From: an uncultured Christensenella sp.
Lineage (GTDB): Bacteria > Bacillota > Clostridia > Christensenellales > UBA3700
Reading direction: 5' to 3'
NCBI GenBank assembly: GCA_949284695.1
Contig: CASDWJ010000029.1
Span: 118,073 to 182,072, forward strand
DNA length: 64,000 bases
The notes below the pieces were generated by a model. The model did not search any database. It saw only the letters and a list, made by a program, of their open reading frames with translations, and had not been told where the DNA came from. Below, in pieces: positions 8,824 through 17,138 of this stretch. Within the stretch, counting starts at the first letter, position 1. Each line of letters starts with the position of its first letter. Both the position numbers and the translations under genes were made by a program.

Positions 8824-10755
8824 TTATTTTTTATTTATTGCGGTCTTTTCGACCTTCTTCTTTCTCTTTTTTGCTTTGCCCGCCTTGAGATATATCACGC
8901 TGTCGGGCGCGACGTCCACGCTGATGTACTGATCGAAGCCGTGCATCTTGCCCTCGAAAGGCTCGTACTTCAGCACGCCCGAGTTGCCGCCGTACTTGGG
9001 CGAATTGCTGTCGAGCGTCACGTCGTAATACTTGAACTCGGGCACGCCGAGGCAGTAATTCTGTCGCCTGACCGGGCTGAAATTGACGATCGCGATCGTA
9101 TAATCGCCGTTTTTCGCCTCGCGCTTGAACGCGACGATATTCTGCGTATTGTCGTCGACGCATATCCACTTGAAGCCGTCGTAACTGCAATCCTCCTCGT
9201 ACATCTCTTTGTGAGCGAGATAATACGCGTTGATGTCCTTGACGAAATTGTGCAGATTGCGGTGGCTGTCGTAGTCGAGCAGGAACCAGTCGAGCTGTTT
9301 TTTATAATCCCATTCGATAAACTGACCGAACTCCCCGCCCATGAAAAGCAGTTTCTTGCCGGGGTGCGCCATCATATAGCCGATGAACGCCTTGTCGCCG
9401 TCGAACTTCTCCTTGTACTCTCCCGGCATCTTGTCGAGAAGCGACTTCTTGCCGTGCACGACCTCGTCGTGCGAAACGGGAAGAATATAGTTTTCCGAGA
9501 AAGCGTAAGTGATCGAGAAAGTGATCTTGTCGTGCATATCCTTGCGGAAGAACGGGTTGGCGGATACGTAACAGAGTATGTCGTTCATCCAGCCCATATT
9601 CCACTTGAAATTAAAGCCGAGACCGCCGTCGTAAGCGGGCTTTGTCACCATCGGGAAAGCGGTGGATTCTTCGGCTATCATCAGAAGTCCCGGGTGCTTG
9701 GAAAGCAGCTCCGTATTGAGTTGTTTGATAAAATCTATCGCCTCGAGGTTGTAATTGCCGCCGAAAGCGTTGGCGCGCCACGCGCCGTCTCTCCTGCCGT
9801 AATCGAGATAGAGCATGCTCGCGACCGCGTCCATTCTGATGCCGTCGACGTGGAACTCGTTGACCCAGTAGCTCGCCGACGAGATAAGGAAGCTCCTGAC
9901 CTCGTTCCTTCCGTAGTCGAACACGCGCGTGCCCCACTCCTTGTGCTCCTTCTTGAGCTCGTCGGTATACTCGTAAAGAGGCTCGCCGTCAAACTCGTAA
10001 AGACCGTGCGCGTCCTTGGGGAAATGCGCGACGACCCAGTCGAGGATCACGCCTATGCCGCTCTTGTGCATCTTGTCGACGAAGTATCTGAAGTCGTCGG
10101 GCGTACCGTAACGCGACGTCGGGCAGAACATGCCGGTGACCTGATATCCCCAGCTTCCGTCAAAAGGATACTCTGTGACGGGAAGTATCTCGACGTGAGT
10201 GTATCCCATCTTCTTGACGTACGCACTCAGCTCGTCCGCGATCTTGCGGTAATTGTAGATGTTGCCGTCCTCGTATCTGCGCCAGCTGCCGAGGTGTACC
10301 TCATAGATGTTCATCGGCGCGTGATAGGGGTCGTATTTCTTCTTCGCGTCCTGCCACTTGGAATCGCCCCAGGTATAGCTCGACTCAAACAGCTTGGAAG
10401 CGTTGGCGGGAGCGGTCTCGGAATGGGCGGCGAACGGGTCGCACTTCATCAGGATGTCGCCGCTTTTTGTCTGAATGCTGAACTTGTAAGTTGCGAAGTT
10501 TTCAAGCCCCGCGACCTTGCACTCCCAGATGTCGCCCTCCCTCGTCATCGGGTTGACGTCTCTGTCCCATTTGTTGAAGTCTCCGACTACGCTGACGCTT
10601 TTCGCGTGCGGTGCCCAGACTCTGAAAGTCCATATGTTTTCCTTGCCTTTTTTTTCTTTGGAAGGGCAGAAAAGTTTATAAGCCTCGTAATTCGTACCTT
10701 CGTGAAAAAGGTATACGGGCAGACTCAGTTCTTTCTTCTCGGATTTTTCGACCAT
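8824..10755 (-). CDS. glgB: 1,4-alpha-glucan branching enzyme
   Basis: This 643-aa GH13 enzyme introduces alpha-1,6 branches in glycogen. An N-terminal CBM48-like domain (about 40-125) precedes the barrel with DWVVAHFPKD (239-248), DGIRMD with nucleophile D309, AEEST with acid/base E362, and SHDEVVHG with D430. An all-beta domain closes the protein. The extreme C terminus is a basic tail (KAGKAKKRKKKVEK and onward), unusual for the family and reminiscent of the charged extension on GlgA here. The start has GAGGAAG about 8 nt upstream. It is the first gene of the operon, behind a strong promoter. Confidence 0.96.
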   Translation of the reverse strand: MVEKSEKKELSLPVYLFHEGTNYEAYKLFCPSKEKKGKENIWTFRVWAPHAKSVSVVGDFNKWDRDVNPMTREGDIWECKVAGLENFATYKFSIQTKSGDILMKCDPFAAHSETAPANASKLFESSYTWGDSKWQDAKKKYDPYHAPMNIYEVHLGSWRRYEDGNIYNYRKIADELSAYVKKMGYTHVEILPVTEYPFDGSWGYQVTGMFCPTSRYGTPDDFRYFVDKMHKSGIGVILDWVVAHFPKDAHGLYEFDGEPLYEYTDELKKEHKEWGTRVFDYGRNEVRSFLISSASYWVNEFHVDGIRMDAVASMLYLDYGRRDGAWRANAFGGNYNLEAIDFIKQLNTELLSKHPGLLMIAEESTAFPMVTKPAYDGGLGFNFKWNMGWMNDILCYVSANPFFRKDMHDKITFSITYAFSENYILPVSHDEVVHGKKSLLDKMPGEYKEKFDGDKAFIGYMMAHPGKKLLFMGGEFGQFIEWDYKKQLDWFLLDYDSHRNLHNFVKDINAYYLAHKEMYEEDCSYDGFKWICVDDNTQNIVAFKREAKNGDYTIAIVNFSPVRRQNYCLGVPEFKYYDVTLDSNSPKYGGNSGVLKYEPFEGKMHGFDQYISVDVAPDSVIYLKAGKAKKRKKKVEKTAINKK

Positions 10756-10786
10756 ACAGACTTCCTCTTTGTATTTACTTGTAATT

Positions 10787-10816
10787 ATTATAACATAACA
10801 GACATTGTATTTTCAA
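10787..10816 (-). promoter_or_regulatory. Main promoter of the glycogen operon
   Basis: On the minus strand, TTGAAA (10811-10816) and TATAAT (10787-10792) are separated by 18 bp. This is a near-consensus sigma-A promoter with a leader of about 25 nt before glgB. Confidence 0.85.
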
Positions 10817-10824
10817 TATACAAT
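10804..10824. promoter_or_regulatory. Perfect inverted repeat overlapping the glgB -35 box
   Basis: ATTGTAT-N7-ATACAAT (arms 10804-10810 and 10818-10824) is a perfect 7-bp dyad. Its centre contains the -35 box, the usual place for a repressor operator. No cognate regulator is recognisable next to the operon. Confidence 0.45.
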
Positions 10825-10907
10825 ATCAAATTTTTTGTCTATATTTCACCGCTTTTTGACTGTTTTTCCGCAATGATCTATATTTTTTGACACTATATGC
10901 CGCCCTT

Positions 10908-11894
10908 TCAGGTCTTTTCGCATTTTTCGGGATATTCAAGACCCGACAACTTTCTGCAGTCGTCCATAATTTTCATCACTTCGACCGTATCCGAAGGGGT
11001 CATGAAGCGGCACTCGCCCTCTCCTCTCCGCACGCTGTCGGCAAACGCGTCGAACTCGTAGACGTAACCTTTCTTTCCCTTCACCGTCCTCTTTTTTCTG
11101 CCGTCACCGTCGTAGAATACGGCTTTTTTCGGCCGCGTATAATTGGGCATCTCCACTCTGCCTTTTTCGCCCTCTATCACGCCTTTGAAGCTCCTCAATC
11201 CCTTGAGGGTGCAACTGAGATCGCACACCGCGCCGTCAGCGTAGGTCAGCTTTATGTCGTCCTCGTAATCTATCCCGTCGGCAAGCTCTGCCCTGCACTC
11301 GATCTTTTCGGGCACACCGAGGAGCATATGCGCGAAAGATACGGGATAGACGCCGACGTCGAGAAGCGCGCCTCCCGCGTATTCGGGTCTGAACAGCCTG
11401 TCCGACAAGAAGGGTCTGATCCAGGTCGCGGGTGTGGAAAAACCGCCTTTAAAACGCGTTATTTTCCCTATCTCGCCTCTCGCCACCGCTTCTGCGACCC
11501 CGAGCACGACGGGTTGGAATCTCGTCCACATCGCTTCGCAGACGAGCACGTTCTTCTCCTTTGCGAGCGCGAATACCCTCTCAGCCTGCGCCGCGTTGAC
11601 GGTAAACGCCTTTTCTACGAGCACGGGTTTGCCCGCCTCGACGCACTCTATAGCCGCCGCGTAATGCGCAGAATGAGGCGTGGCGACGTATACGCCGTCG
11701 ACGTTGCCGTCCGCAAGCGCTTGTGCGAGAGTGCGCGGACACGCCGCGCCGTACTTGTCGGCAAGTTTTTTCGCGTGCGCGAACGTTCGCGAATACACCG
11801 AGACGACCTCGTGTCTGCCGCTCTTTTTCATCGCCCTGCAGGCGACCTTTGCCATCATACCCGCGCCTACGACGCACCAACGGAATTTTTTCAT
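10908..11894 (-). CDS. Gfo/Idh/MocA family NAD(P)-dependent oxidoreductase
   Basis: This 328-aa protein has an N-terminal Rossmann fold with VVGAGMMA (8-15), the EKAFT variant of the family EKP motif near residue 94 (its lysine is the usual catalytic residue), and a C-terminal domain with GGALLDVGVYP. The family oxidises or reduces sugars, polyols and trans-dihydrodiols. The GGALLDVGVYP form is common in dihydrodiol-dehydrogenase-like members, but the substrate cannot be named. The start has GAGGAG 6 nt upstream. It has its own promoter and lies upstream of glgB on the same strand, so it is probably not part of the glg unit. Confidence 0.88.
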   Translation of the reverse strand: MKKFRWCVVGAGMMAKVACRAMKKSGRHEVVSVYSRTFAHAKKLADKYGAACPRTLAQALADGNVDGVYVATPHSAHYAAAIECVEAGKPVLVEKAFTVNAAQAERVFALAKEKNVLVCEAMWTRFQPVVLGVAEAVARGEIGKITRFKGGFSTPATWIRPFLSDRLFRPEYAGGALLDVGVYPVSFAHMLLGVPEKIECRAELADGIDYEDDIKLTYADGAVCDLSCTLKGLRSFKGVIEGEKGRVEMPNYTRPKKAVFYDGDGRKKRTVKGKKGYVYEFDAFADSVRRGEGECRFMTPSDTVEVMKIMDDCRKLSGLEYPEKCEKT

Positions 11895-11912
11895 ATTTCA
11901 TCTCCTCTTTAC

Positions 11913-11941
11913 AGTTTAGCACCGCGCGGCGCGCGTTTCAA
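11913..11941 (-). promoter_or_regulatory. Promoter of the Gfo/Idh/MocA gene
   Basis: Minus-strand TTGAAA (11936-11941), a 17-bp spacer and TAAACT (11913-11918) lie about 20 nt from the ATG. It is divergent from the ABC-F promoter. Confidence 0.7.
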
Positions 11942-11958
11942 TACGGACGGCAAAAAAG

Positions 11959-11987
11959 TTGACTGTTTTCGCAGTATATTGTAAAAT
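11959..11987 (+). promoter_or_regulatory. Promoter of the ABC-F gene, ending 10 nt from the start codon
   Basis: TTGACT (11959-11964), a 17-bp spacer and TAAAAT (11982-11987). The ATG is at 11998, so transcription should begin about 3-5 nt before it and leave no room for a Shine-Dalgarno sequence. Confidence 0.75.
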
Positions 11988-11997
11988 AATCGGTGCT

Positions 11998-13560
11998 ATG
12001 AGTATTCTCTCTATCAAGGGGCTGACCCACGTATTCGACAACAAAGTGCTTTTCGACAACGCAGATCTCACCGTCAACAACGGCGAGCACATCGGCGTGG
12101 TCGGTCTCAACGGCGCGGGCAAATCCACATTTATGAATATAATCTCGGGAAGGCTTTCTCAGGACGCGGGCGAGATCAGATGGCTCTCCGGCATACGCTT
12201 CGGCTACCTTGATCAACACGCGAATATCGACCGCTCGCAGACCGTGATGCAGTACCTCGAAGGCTCGTTCAGACATCTTTTCACTCTGAGCGAGGCTCTC
12301 GAAAATCTATATGCAGCCATGGGCGAGGAGACCGATCCCGACAAACTGGACGCGATGATCGCGAGAAGCAGCCGTATGCAGGAACAGCTCGAAAACGAGA
12401 ATTTCTACGACCTCGAATCTCAAATCAAAAAAGTCGCGGGAGGTCTCGGCATAAGCGCTTTCGGTTACGACACCGTAATCTCCAAGTTGAGCGGCGGACA
12501 GCGCGCCAAGCTGATGCTCGCCAAACTTCTTCTCGAAAACCTCGACGTCATGCTTCTCGACGAGCCGACCAACTTCCTCGACTTAGAGCACATCGAGTGG
12601 CTGAGAAAATTTCTCGACTCATACAAAGGCACTTTCATACTCATATCGCACGACACCGTCTTCCTCAACGACGTATGCAAGATAATCGTCAACATAGAAA
12701 ACGGTCAGATAAAGAAATACTGGGGCAATTACGACGAATATCTCGCCCAGCACGAACAGAACGCGAAACAGTATGCCGACAGCTACGAGCGCCAGCAACG
12801 CGAGATAAAGAAGATGGAGGATTACATCGCACGCAACAAGGCGCGCGCGGCGACCGCAGGCATGGCTAACAGCCGCAAAAAAATGCTCGACCGCATAGAA
12901 GTCCTGCAAAAGCCCGTCAGCACCGAAAAACCCGTCTTCCGCTTCCCATATACCCTCGTCGTAACCAAAAAACTGCTCGAAGTCAAGGATCTCGAAGTCG
13001 GTTATGACGGCAAGGCGATCCTGCCGCCCGTCTCGTTCACCGTGGGCAGCGATACAAAACTGTGGATACGCGGCACCAACGGCATTGGCAAGACTACCCT
13101 GCTCAAGACGATAATGGGCAAACTCAAACCCGTATCGGGCGGTTTTTCGTACAACCCCAACGCCAAGGTGAATTATATCGAACAGGATCTGATCTTCAGG
13201 ACTTACGGCTACAACGCGGTCTCGTTCATGAACGAGACCTTCCCCAGAATGTCCGCAAAAGAGATACGCACAAAACTCGCGGGCGTTGGCATCAAAGGCG
13301 ACCTCGCGACCAAGGCGATAGGCAACCTCAGCGGCGGCGAACAGGTCAAGATCAAGCTGTGCGCGCTGATGCAGAGAGAGAGCAACCTGCTCGTACTCGA
13401 CGAGCCGACCAACCACCTCGACGTAAACGCAAAAGAGGCGCTTTTCGAAGCGCTTGCGGAATACGAAGGCGCGGTCATACTCGTCAGCCACGAGCCGCTG
13501 TATGCAGAAAAACTGTGCGAAAAAGTTTTCGATGTGGAAAACGTAAAACTCGGAAATTGA
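11998..13560 (+). CDS. ABC-F family ATP-binding protein (ribosome-associated type)
   Basis: This 520-aa soluble protein has two ABC ATPase domains and no membrane segments, which defines the ABC-F family (EttA, Uup, YbiT, antibiotic-resistance factors) that acts on the ribosomal E site. Domain 1 has Walker A GLNGAGKST (37-45), signature LSGGQRAKL and Walker B MLLDEPTNFLD. A charged helical linker follows (about 245-310). Domain 2 has GTNGIGKTT, LSGGEQVKI and LVLDEPTNHLD. The layout is closest to YbiT/Uup-like housekeeping members, though a resistance role cannot be excluded. A TTG 39 nt upstream is in frame but lies inside the -35 box, so the ATG at 11998 is preferred. The mRNA looks leaderless. 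Confidence 0.93.
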   Translation: MSILSIKGLTHVFDNKVLFDNADLTVNNGEHIGVVGLNGAGKSTFMNIISGRLSQDAGEIRWLSGIRFGYLDQHANIDRSQTVMQYLEGSFRHLFTLSEALENLYAAMGEETDPDKLDAMIARSSRMQEQLENENFYDLESQIKKVAGGLGISAFGYDTVISKLSGGQRAKLMLAKLLLENLDVMLLDEPTNFLDLEHIEWLRKFLDSYKGTFILISHDTVFLNDVCKIIVNIENGQIKKYWGNYDEYLAQHEQNAKQYADSYERQQREIKKMEDYIARNKARAATAGMANSRKKMLDRIEVLQKPVSTEKPVFRFPYTLVVTKKLLEVKDLEVGYDGKAILPPVSFTVGSDTKLWIRGTNGIGKTTLLKTIMGKLKPVSGGFSYNPNAKVNYIEQDLIFRTYGYNAVSFMNETFPRMSAKEIRTKLAGVGIKGDLATKAIGNLSGGEQVKIKLCALMQRESNLLVLDEPTNHLDVNAKEALFEALAEYEGAVILVSHEPLYAEKLCEKVFDVENVKLGN

Positions 13561-13619
13561 CGGCTTTTCCCGCATGACGTCGCGACGGCGGATACTGCCG
13601 ATAAAAGACTATATCGACT

Positions 13620-13648
13620 CGCTTCCTTTTAACAAGGGAGCGTTTTTT
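13620..13648 (+). terminator. Rho-independent terminator of the ABC-F gene
   Basis: CGCTTCCTT (13620-13628) pairs with AAGGGAGCG (13634-13642) through a 5-nt loop with one G-U wobble, followed by six Ts. Confidence 0.8.
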
Positions 13649-13670
13649 ATGCCTTATCATGCTTACTACG

Positions 13671-13699
13671 TTGTGTTTTTAGGCTTGAAGCATTATAAT
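13671..13699 (+). promoter_or_regulatory. Promoter of the Rsm22-like gene, 6 nt from the start codon
   Basis: TTGTGT (13671-13676), a 17-bp spacer and TATAAT (13694-13699). The ATG at 13706 falls exactly where transcription should begin. Confidence 0.75.
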
Positions 13700-13705
13700 G
13701 AAGAT

Positions 13706-14671
13706 ATGATTTTACCTGCTTACGTAAGAGAACAGACCGAAAAGCTCGCCGAAAGGTATAAGCCTTCCGATCTCAAAAAGATCTCGTCGGCGATCTCTGA
13801 GGCGTATGCGAACAACAAAGGCGACGATTCCCGTCTTATCACCACCGACGAACAGGCGGCGGTATATGCCGCGGTGCGTATGCCTGCAACTTACGCGGCG
13901 GTTTATTCCGCCCTGAAAGCTATCGCAGACGGCGAGAGTTTTTCGTCTATGCTCGACGTAGGCGCGGGCACGGGCGCGGCATTCTTTGCGGCACACGAAG
14001 TGACGGGAGTGAGCGGCGCTACGCTCGTCGAACGCGAAAAGTCGATGATATCCGTAGCGCGCACCTTCTGCAAAGCGGGAGGACTTGAAGCCGTGATAAT
14101 AAAAAGCGACGCGACGACATTCGATCCCGACGGCAAATACGACCTTGTGACCGTATCTTACGCGCTTAACGAAATGAACGCGGAAGCACGCGAAAAATTG
14201 CTGGACAAACTCTTTGCGGCGACGAACAGACTGCTCCTTGTCGTCGAAAGCGGCACACCGAAAGCGTTCGCGCTTCAGAAAGAGACAAGAAGCTACCTTG
14301 CCCGAAAAGGCGCGCGCCTCGTCGCGCCCTGCCCCGACGGCGCGGTCTGCTCTCTCCCGGGCGACGACTGGTGCCACTTCACCTGCCGCGTAGAACGCAG
14401 TCGTCTGCACAAATTCGTCAAAGGCGGCGACGCGCCGTACGAGGACGAGAAGTTCACCTATTCCGCATTCTGCACGGACGGCTCGCTCAAGGCGTGCAAA
14501 GCGCGCGTGCTTCGCCACCCGATCACGGAAAAGGGAAAGATAACGCTTGCCGTATGCGACGGAAAAAGCATGTCTCCCTTGACTCTCAGAAAGGGTGACG
14601 ACGGATACAAAGAAGCGCGCAAGCTCGGCGCGGGAGACGCGTTCGACATACCGCCCGACCGGTCCGACTGA
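13706..14671 (+). CDS. Small ribosomal subunit Rsm22-family methyltransferase-like protein
   Basis: This 321-aa protein has a class I SAM-binding fold (MLDVGAGTGAAFFA, then the LVEREKSMI acidic loop). The C-terminal Rsm22/METTL17 hallmark follows: four cysteines (CPDGAVC, then WCHFTC, as Cx5C-x7-Cx3C) and YEDEKFTYSAF. In mitochondrial homologues these cysteines bind an Fe-S cluster and the protein assists small-subunit assembly. The bacterial members are predicted rRNA methyltransferases or assembly factors. The ATG at 13706 is preferred over one at 13649, because the apparent ribosome site of the latter is the 3' arm of the preceding terminator. There is no Shine-Dalgarno sequence, and the promoter position implies a leaderless transcript. 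Confidence 0.82.
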   Translation: MILPAYVREQTEKLAERYKPSDLKKISSAISEAYANNKGDDSRLITTDEQAAVYAAVRMPATYAAVYSALKAIADGESFSSMLDVGAGTGAAFFAAHEVTGVSGATLVEREKSMISVARTFCKAGGLEAVIIKSDATTFDPDGKYDLVTVSYALNEMNAEAREKLLDKLFAATNRLLLVVESGTPKAFALQKETRSYLARKGARLVAPCPDGAVCSLPGDDWCHFTCRVERSRLHKFVKGGDAPYEDEKFTYSAFCTDGSLKACKARVLRHPITEKGKITLAVCDGKSMSPLTLRKGDDGYKEARKLGAGDAFDIPPDRSD

Positions 14672-14700
14672 AAAGTCAAAAAGCTCCGCACAGTGATGTA

Positions 14701-14745
14701 CACCTCCAAAAGTGTCTAACTTTTGGGGTTCACCTACCCCCCCCA
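14701..14745. mobile_element. Possible decayed IS-end-like palindrome
   Basis: CCAAAAG-N7-CTTTTGG (14707-14727) is followed by GGTTCACC. This resembles from memory the terminal inverted repeats of some IS3-family elements (TGAACCCCAAAAGTTAGACA on the other strand). There is no transposase and no second end nearby. It could equally be a weak hairpin behind the Rsm22-like gene. Confidence 0.25.
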
Positions 14746-14804
14746 AGGCGTACCTTTTACGCGTTTTTTACAATGCTCCTCTGAAACACTCGGGCGCGCG
14801 TGAA

Positions 14805-14831
14805 ACAAAAAACCGCCTGAACGGCGGTTCT
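14805..14831 (-). terminator. Rho-independent terminator of the ClC gene
   Basis: On the minus strand AACCGCC/GGCGGTT (14811-14817 with 14823-14829) is a 7-bp stem followed by TTTTGTTT. Confidence 0.8.
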
Positions 14832-14870
14832 TTAAGTTCATTAAATACGGCGCGCGATCGCGCTGTCGTT

Positions 14871-16433
14871 TTACTTTATCATTCCGAGGATATAATCGTA
14901 AGTCTTCTCCACGTCGTCGGTATTAGCCTTGATGACGATGATATCGCCCGGCTCGAGGCGCATCTCTCCGTCGGCGATGAGGCTCTCCTCGCCTCTCACT
15001 ATCTTAGTCACGAGGCAGTTGGCGGGCCACAGCACGTCGTTGATGCTCTTGCCCGCGAGGAAAGATCCGAGCTCAATCTCCACCTCGAGGCGCACGTCCT
15101 TGGTCTCTTTTTTCTGTCTCCTCTCGAGGGTGCGCTCGAGCATTTCGTCGTAAAGCGGACGGTTGCCGAGAAGTTCCGCGACGAGGAACGCCGTGAATAT
15201 CGCTATCGAAGCGGGCAGGAAGCCGGAATTGTAGCCGGTTATTTCGACTATCAGCACTATCGCGGTCAGCGGAGCGCGCACGCTCGCGCCGAAGAACGTC
15301 GTCATCGCCACGCAGACTATCAGTTTGTAACAGTCGGGATCCATACCCCACAGCATGAACAGTTTGCCGAATATGCCGCCGACGAGCGCGCCTATCGCAA
15401 GCATGGGCACAAACATACCGCCCGTCGCGCCGCTGTTGAAGCATATCACTATCATCAACATCTTGACGAAGAGTATCAGCAGAAGCATCTGCACCGTGAA
15501 ATCCTGTTCCGCGATCTTTTCGATGAGCCCGTGACCGCCGGTATTCGCGTCGGCAAGCAGAAGCCCGACTACGCCCGTCAGCAAAAACGCGACGAGAAGT
15601 CTCGCCCAGTACGGGGTCTGCTTTTCTATCTTGTCGGTCGCTCTCTGAGAGCGGTTGAGCGCGAAGTTGAAGAATATCGCGGTTACGCCGCAGCCCAGTC
15701 CCAAAAGGAAAAGCATCCACAATTGATTTATCGGGAGCATTTCGAGCACGCCGAGTTCAAACAGCATATTGTCGGCGCCGCCCCAGAGCTGAGCGACGAG
15801 CCTGTACGTTATCGTTGCGAATATCACAGACGACGAAGTCGAGAGCAAAAGCATGGGAGTGACCCTTCTGTGCCCTTCTTCTATCGCGAAAAGTATGCCC
15901 GTCAGCGGAGCGTTGAACGCGACGGCAAGACCTGCGCTCGCGCCGCCCGTGACGACGTATCTCTGCCATGCCGCACGCGCTTTCATCAGCTTTGCCGCGC
16001 CCTGAGCGGTAGTCGCGCCGATCTGCACGCTGGGTCCTTCGCTACCGAGCGACAGTCCGGCAAAAAAGCTGATAAAACTGCCTATGCAGGTAGATATCAG
16101 CACTCTCAGCCATCTGAACGTCAGAAGGCCTCTCATCACGCCTTCCGTCTGCGGGATACCGCTTCCTCTGACCTCTGGAGTAAACTTGTGCACGAGCCAC
16201 ATTGCCATAGCCAGCGCCGCAAGTCCGACGAACAGGAGCGGGATATAAGCGGGGTTTGCTCTGAACCAGTCGTAGATCTGCACCGAAGTGCTCGTCAGCA
16301 GATTGGCGGCATAATTGAAAAACGCGACCGTCAGCCCGGCGAGTATGCCCGCCAGACCGCAATAAAATATCACGGGGATAACGATATTCCTTATCTTGTA
16401 CGCGTAAGCGCTTCTTCTCTCTTTTGCAGTCAT
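14871..16433 (-). CDS. ClC-type chloride channel or H+/Cl- antiporter with a C-terminal TrkA-C (RCK-C) domain
   Basis: This 520-aa integral membrane protein carries the anion-selectivity blocks GSGIP (90-94) and GSEGP (130-134). E132 sits at the gating-glutamate position, and FNAPLTGILFAIEE provides the inner proton glutamate near 185-186. This argues for an H+/Cl- exchanger rather than a fluoride CLC-F, which would have GREGT-like motifs. About ten or more hydrophobic helices span residues 15-415. Residues of about 435-520 form a soluble RCK-C-like domain (RLEPGDIIVIKA) that probably gates the channel by ligand binding. A ribosome site AAAGGAC precedes the ATG and the gene has its own consensus promoter. 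Confidence 0.92.
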   Translation of the reverse strand: MTAKERRSAYAYKIRNIVIPVIFYCGLAGILAGLTVAFFNYAANLLTSTSVQIYDWFRANPAYIPLLFVGLAALAMAMWLVHKFTPEVRGSGIPQTEGVMRGLLTFRWLRVLISTCIGSFISFFAGLSLGSEGPSVQIGATTAQGAAKLMKARAAWQRYVVTGGASAGLAVAFNAPLTGILFAIEEGHRRVTPMLLLSTSSSVIFATITYRLVAQLWGGADNMLFELGVLEMLPINQLWMLFLLGLGCGVTAIFFNFALNRSQRATDKIEKQTPYWARLLVAFLLTGVVGLLLADANTGGHGLIEKIAEQDFTVQMLLLILFVKMLMIVICFNSGATGGMFVPMLAIGALVGGIFGKLFMLWGMDPDCYKLIVCVAMTTFFGASVRAPLTAIVLIVEITGYNSGFLPASIAIFTAFLVAELLGNRPLYDEMLERTLERRQKKETKDVRLEVEIELGSFLAGKSINDVLWPANCLVTKIVRGEESLIADGEMRLEPGDIIVIKANTDDVEKTYDYILGMIK

Positions 16434-16454
16434 AGTAAGTCCTTTACCTTGAAT

Positions 16455-16483
16455 ATTTTACTCGCAAATCCCCCGATTGTCAA
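16455..16483 (-). promoter_or_regulatory. Consensus promoter of the ClC gene
   Basis: Minus-strand TTGACA (16478-16483), a 17-bp spacer and TAAAAT (16455-16460), 21 nt before the ATG. The rest of the 16434-16681 gap holds no gene. It contains a TACGCGTACGCGTA palindrome at about 16508-16521. Confidence 0.85.
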
Positions 16484-16681
16484 CGCATATTTTCGCGCGC
16501 GCACTACGCGTACGCGTAAAAACTCAAAATCGTCTCCCTTTTTGCCTTTCCGCATTCGGCTTTATTGCCAAAAGAAATGAACGTTCTTTTATATCTCTCC
16601 GACTGCATATCGTTGAGTGCCGTCCGCGCGATCTCACCGCCGCAACGCTTGCGTGTCAACGCGCATACGTCGCAGGGCAAA

Positions 16682-16707
16682 ACAAAAACCGCCCCGAAGG
16701 GCGGTCT
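16682..16707 (-). terminator. Rho-independent terminator of the small membrane protein gene
   Basis: On the minus strand ACCGCCC and GGGCGGT pair around a TTCG-type tetraloop and are followed by TTTTGTTTT. Confidence 0.85.
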
Positions 16708-16726
16708 TTCTCAGTTTCGTATCCGA

Positions 16727-17029
16727 TCAGAAAATGATGTTGCCGCAAATTGCGAGTACGAAATAAAGCACCAGCAATATGATGCAGACGATCTTCCACC
16801 CCTTGCCCTTCGCGCAAGCGTAAGACCATGCGGGGAACGCGATAGCCACGCCCAGCATGAGCGCCGCAACGATCGTGAATATGTTTTTGAGCGATCCCAT
16901 ATCTGCGCCGATAGCGTTGAGTATGAGCTGTACCACGAACAAAATGCTTGCGATCGCAAGTGCCCAGAACGCACAGAGCTTTGTCAAGTCTCTCTTTGCC
17001 GCGCCTTCAGTTCTCTGTTTCTTTGCCAT
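16727..17029 (-). CDS. Small membrane protein, three predicted helices
   Basis: This 100-aa protein was not recognised as a named family. A basic N terminus (MAKKQRTEGAAKRD) precedes three hydrophobic stretches (about 18-38, 48-70 and 79-100), the last running to the C terminus. The start at 17029 follows GGAGGAAAG. A longer open frame upstream has no ribosome site. It lies downstream of the GAPDH gene, separated by a strong hairpin, so it may be partly co-transcribed with it. Confidence 0.75.
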   Translation of the reverse strand: MAKKQRTEGAAKRDLTKLCAFWALAIASILFVVQLILNAIGADMGSLKNIFTIVAALMLGVAIAFPAWSYACAKGKGWKIVCIILLVLYFVLAICGNIIF

Positions 17030-17070
17030 AAAACTTTCCTCCTTTTGGAATGTCAGGTTGATTTTACAAG

Positions 17071-17103
17071 TTCGCCCCGAAGCACTGCGTGCCACGGGGC
17101 GAA
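17071..17103 (-). terminator. Strong hairpin between GAPDH and the small membrane protein gene
   Basis: A 9-bp stem TTCGCCCCG/CGGGGCGAA (17071-17079 with 17095-17103) encloses a second GCAC/GTGC pairing. No clear T run follows on the minus strand, so it may be an mRNA 3'-end stabiliser rather than a full terminator. Confidence 0.5.
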
Positions 17104-17138
17104 AAGTTTCGTTTAAAGTTGTTAACTTACGCCCGCAA

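Noticed and set aside
13634-13651. GGGAG followed by ATG at 13649 as the start of the Rsm22-like gene
   Set aside because: The GGGAG is the 3' arm of the preceding terminator. A complete promoter lies between this ATG and the preferred start.
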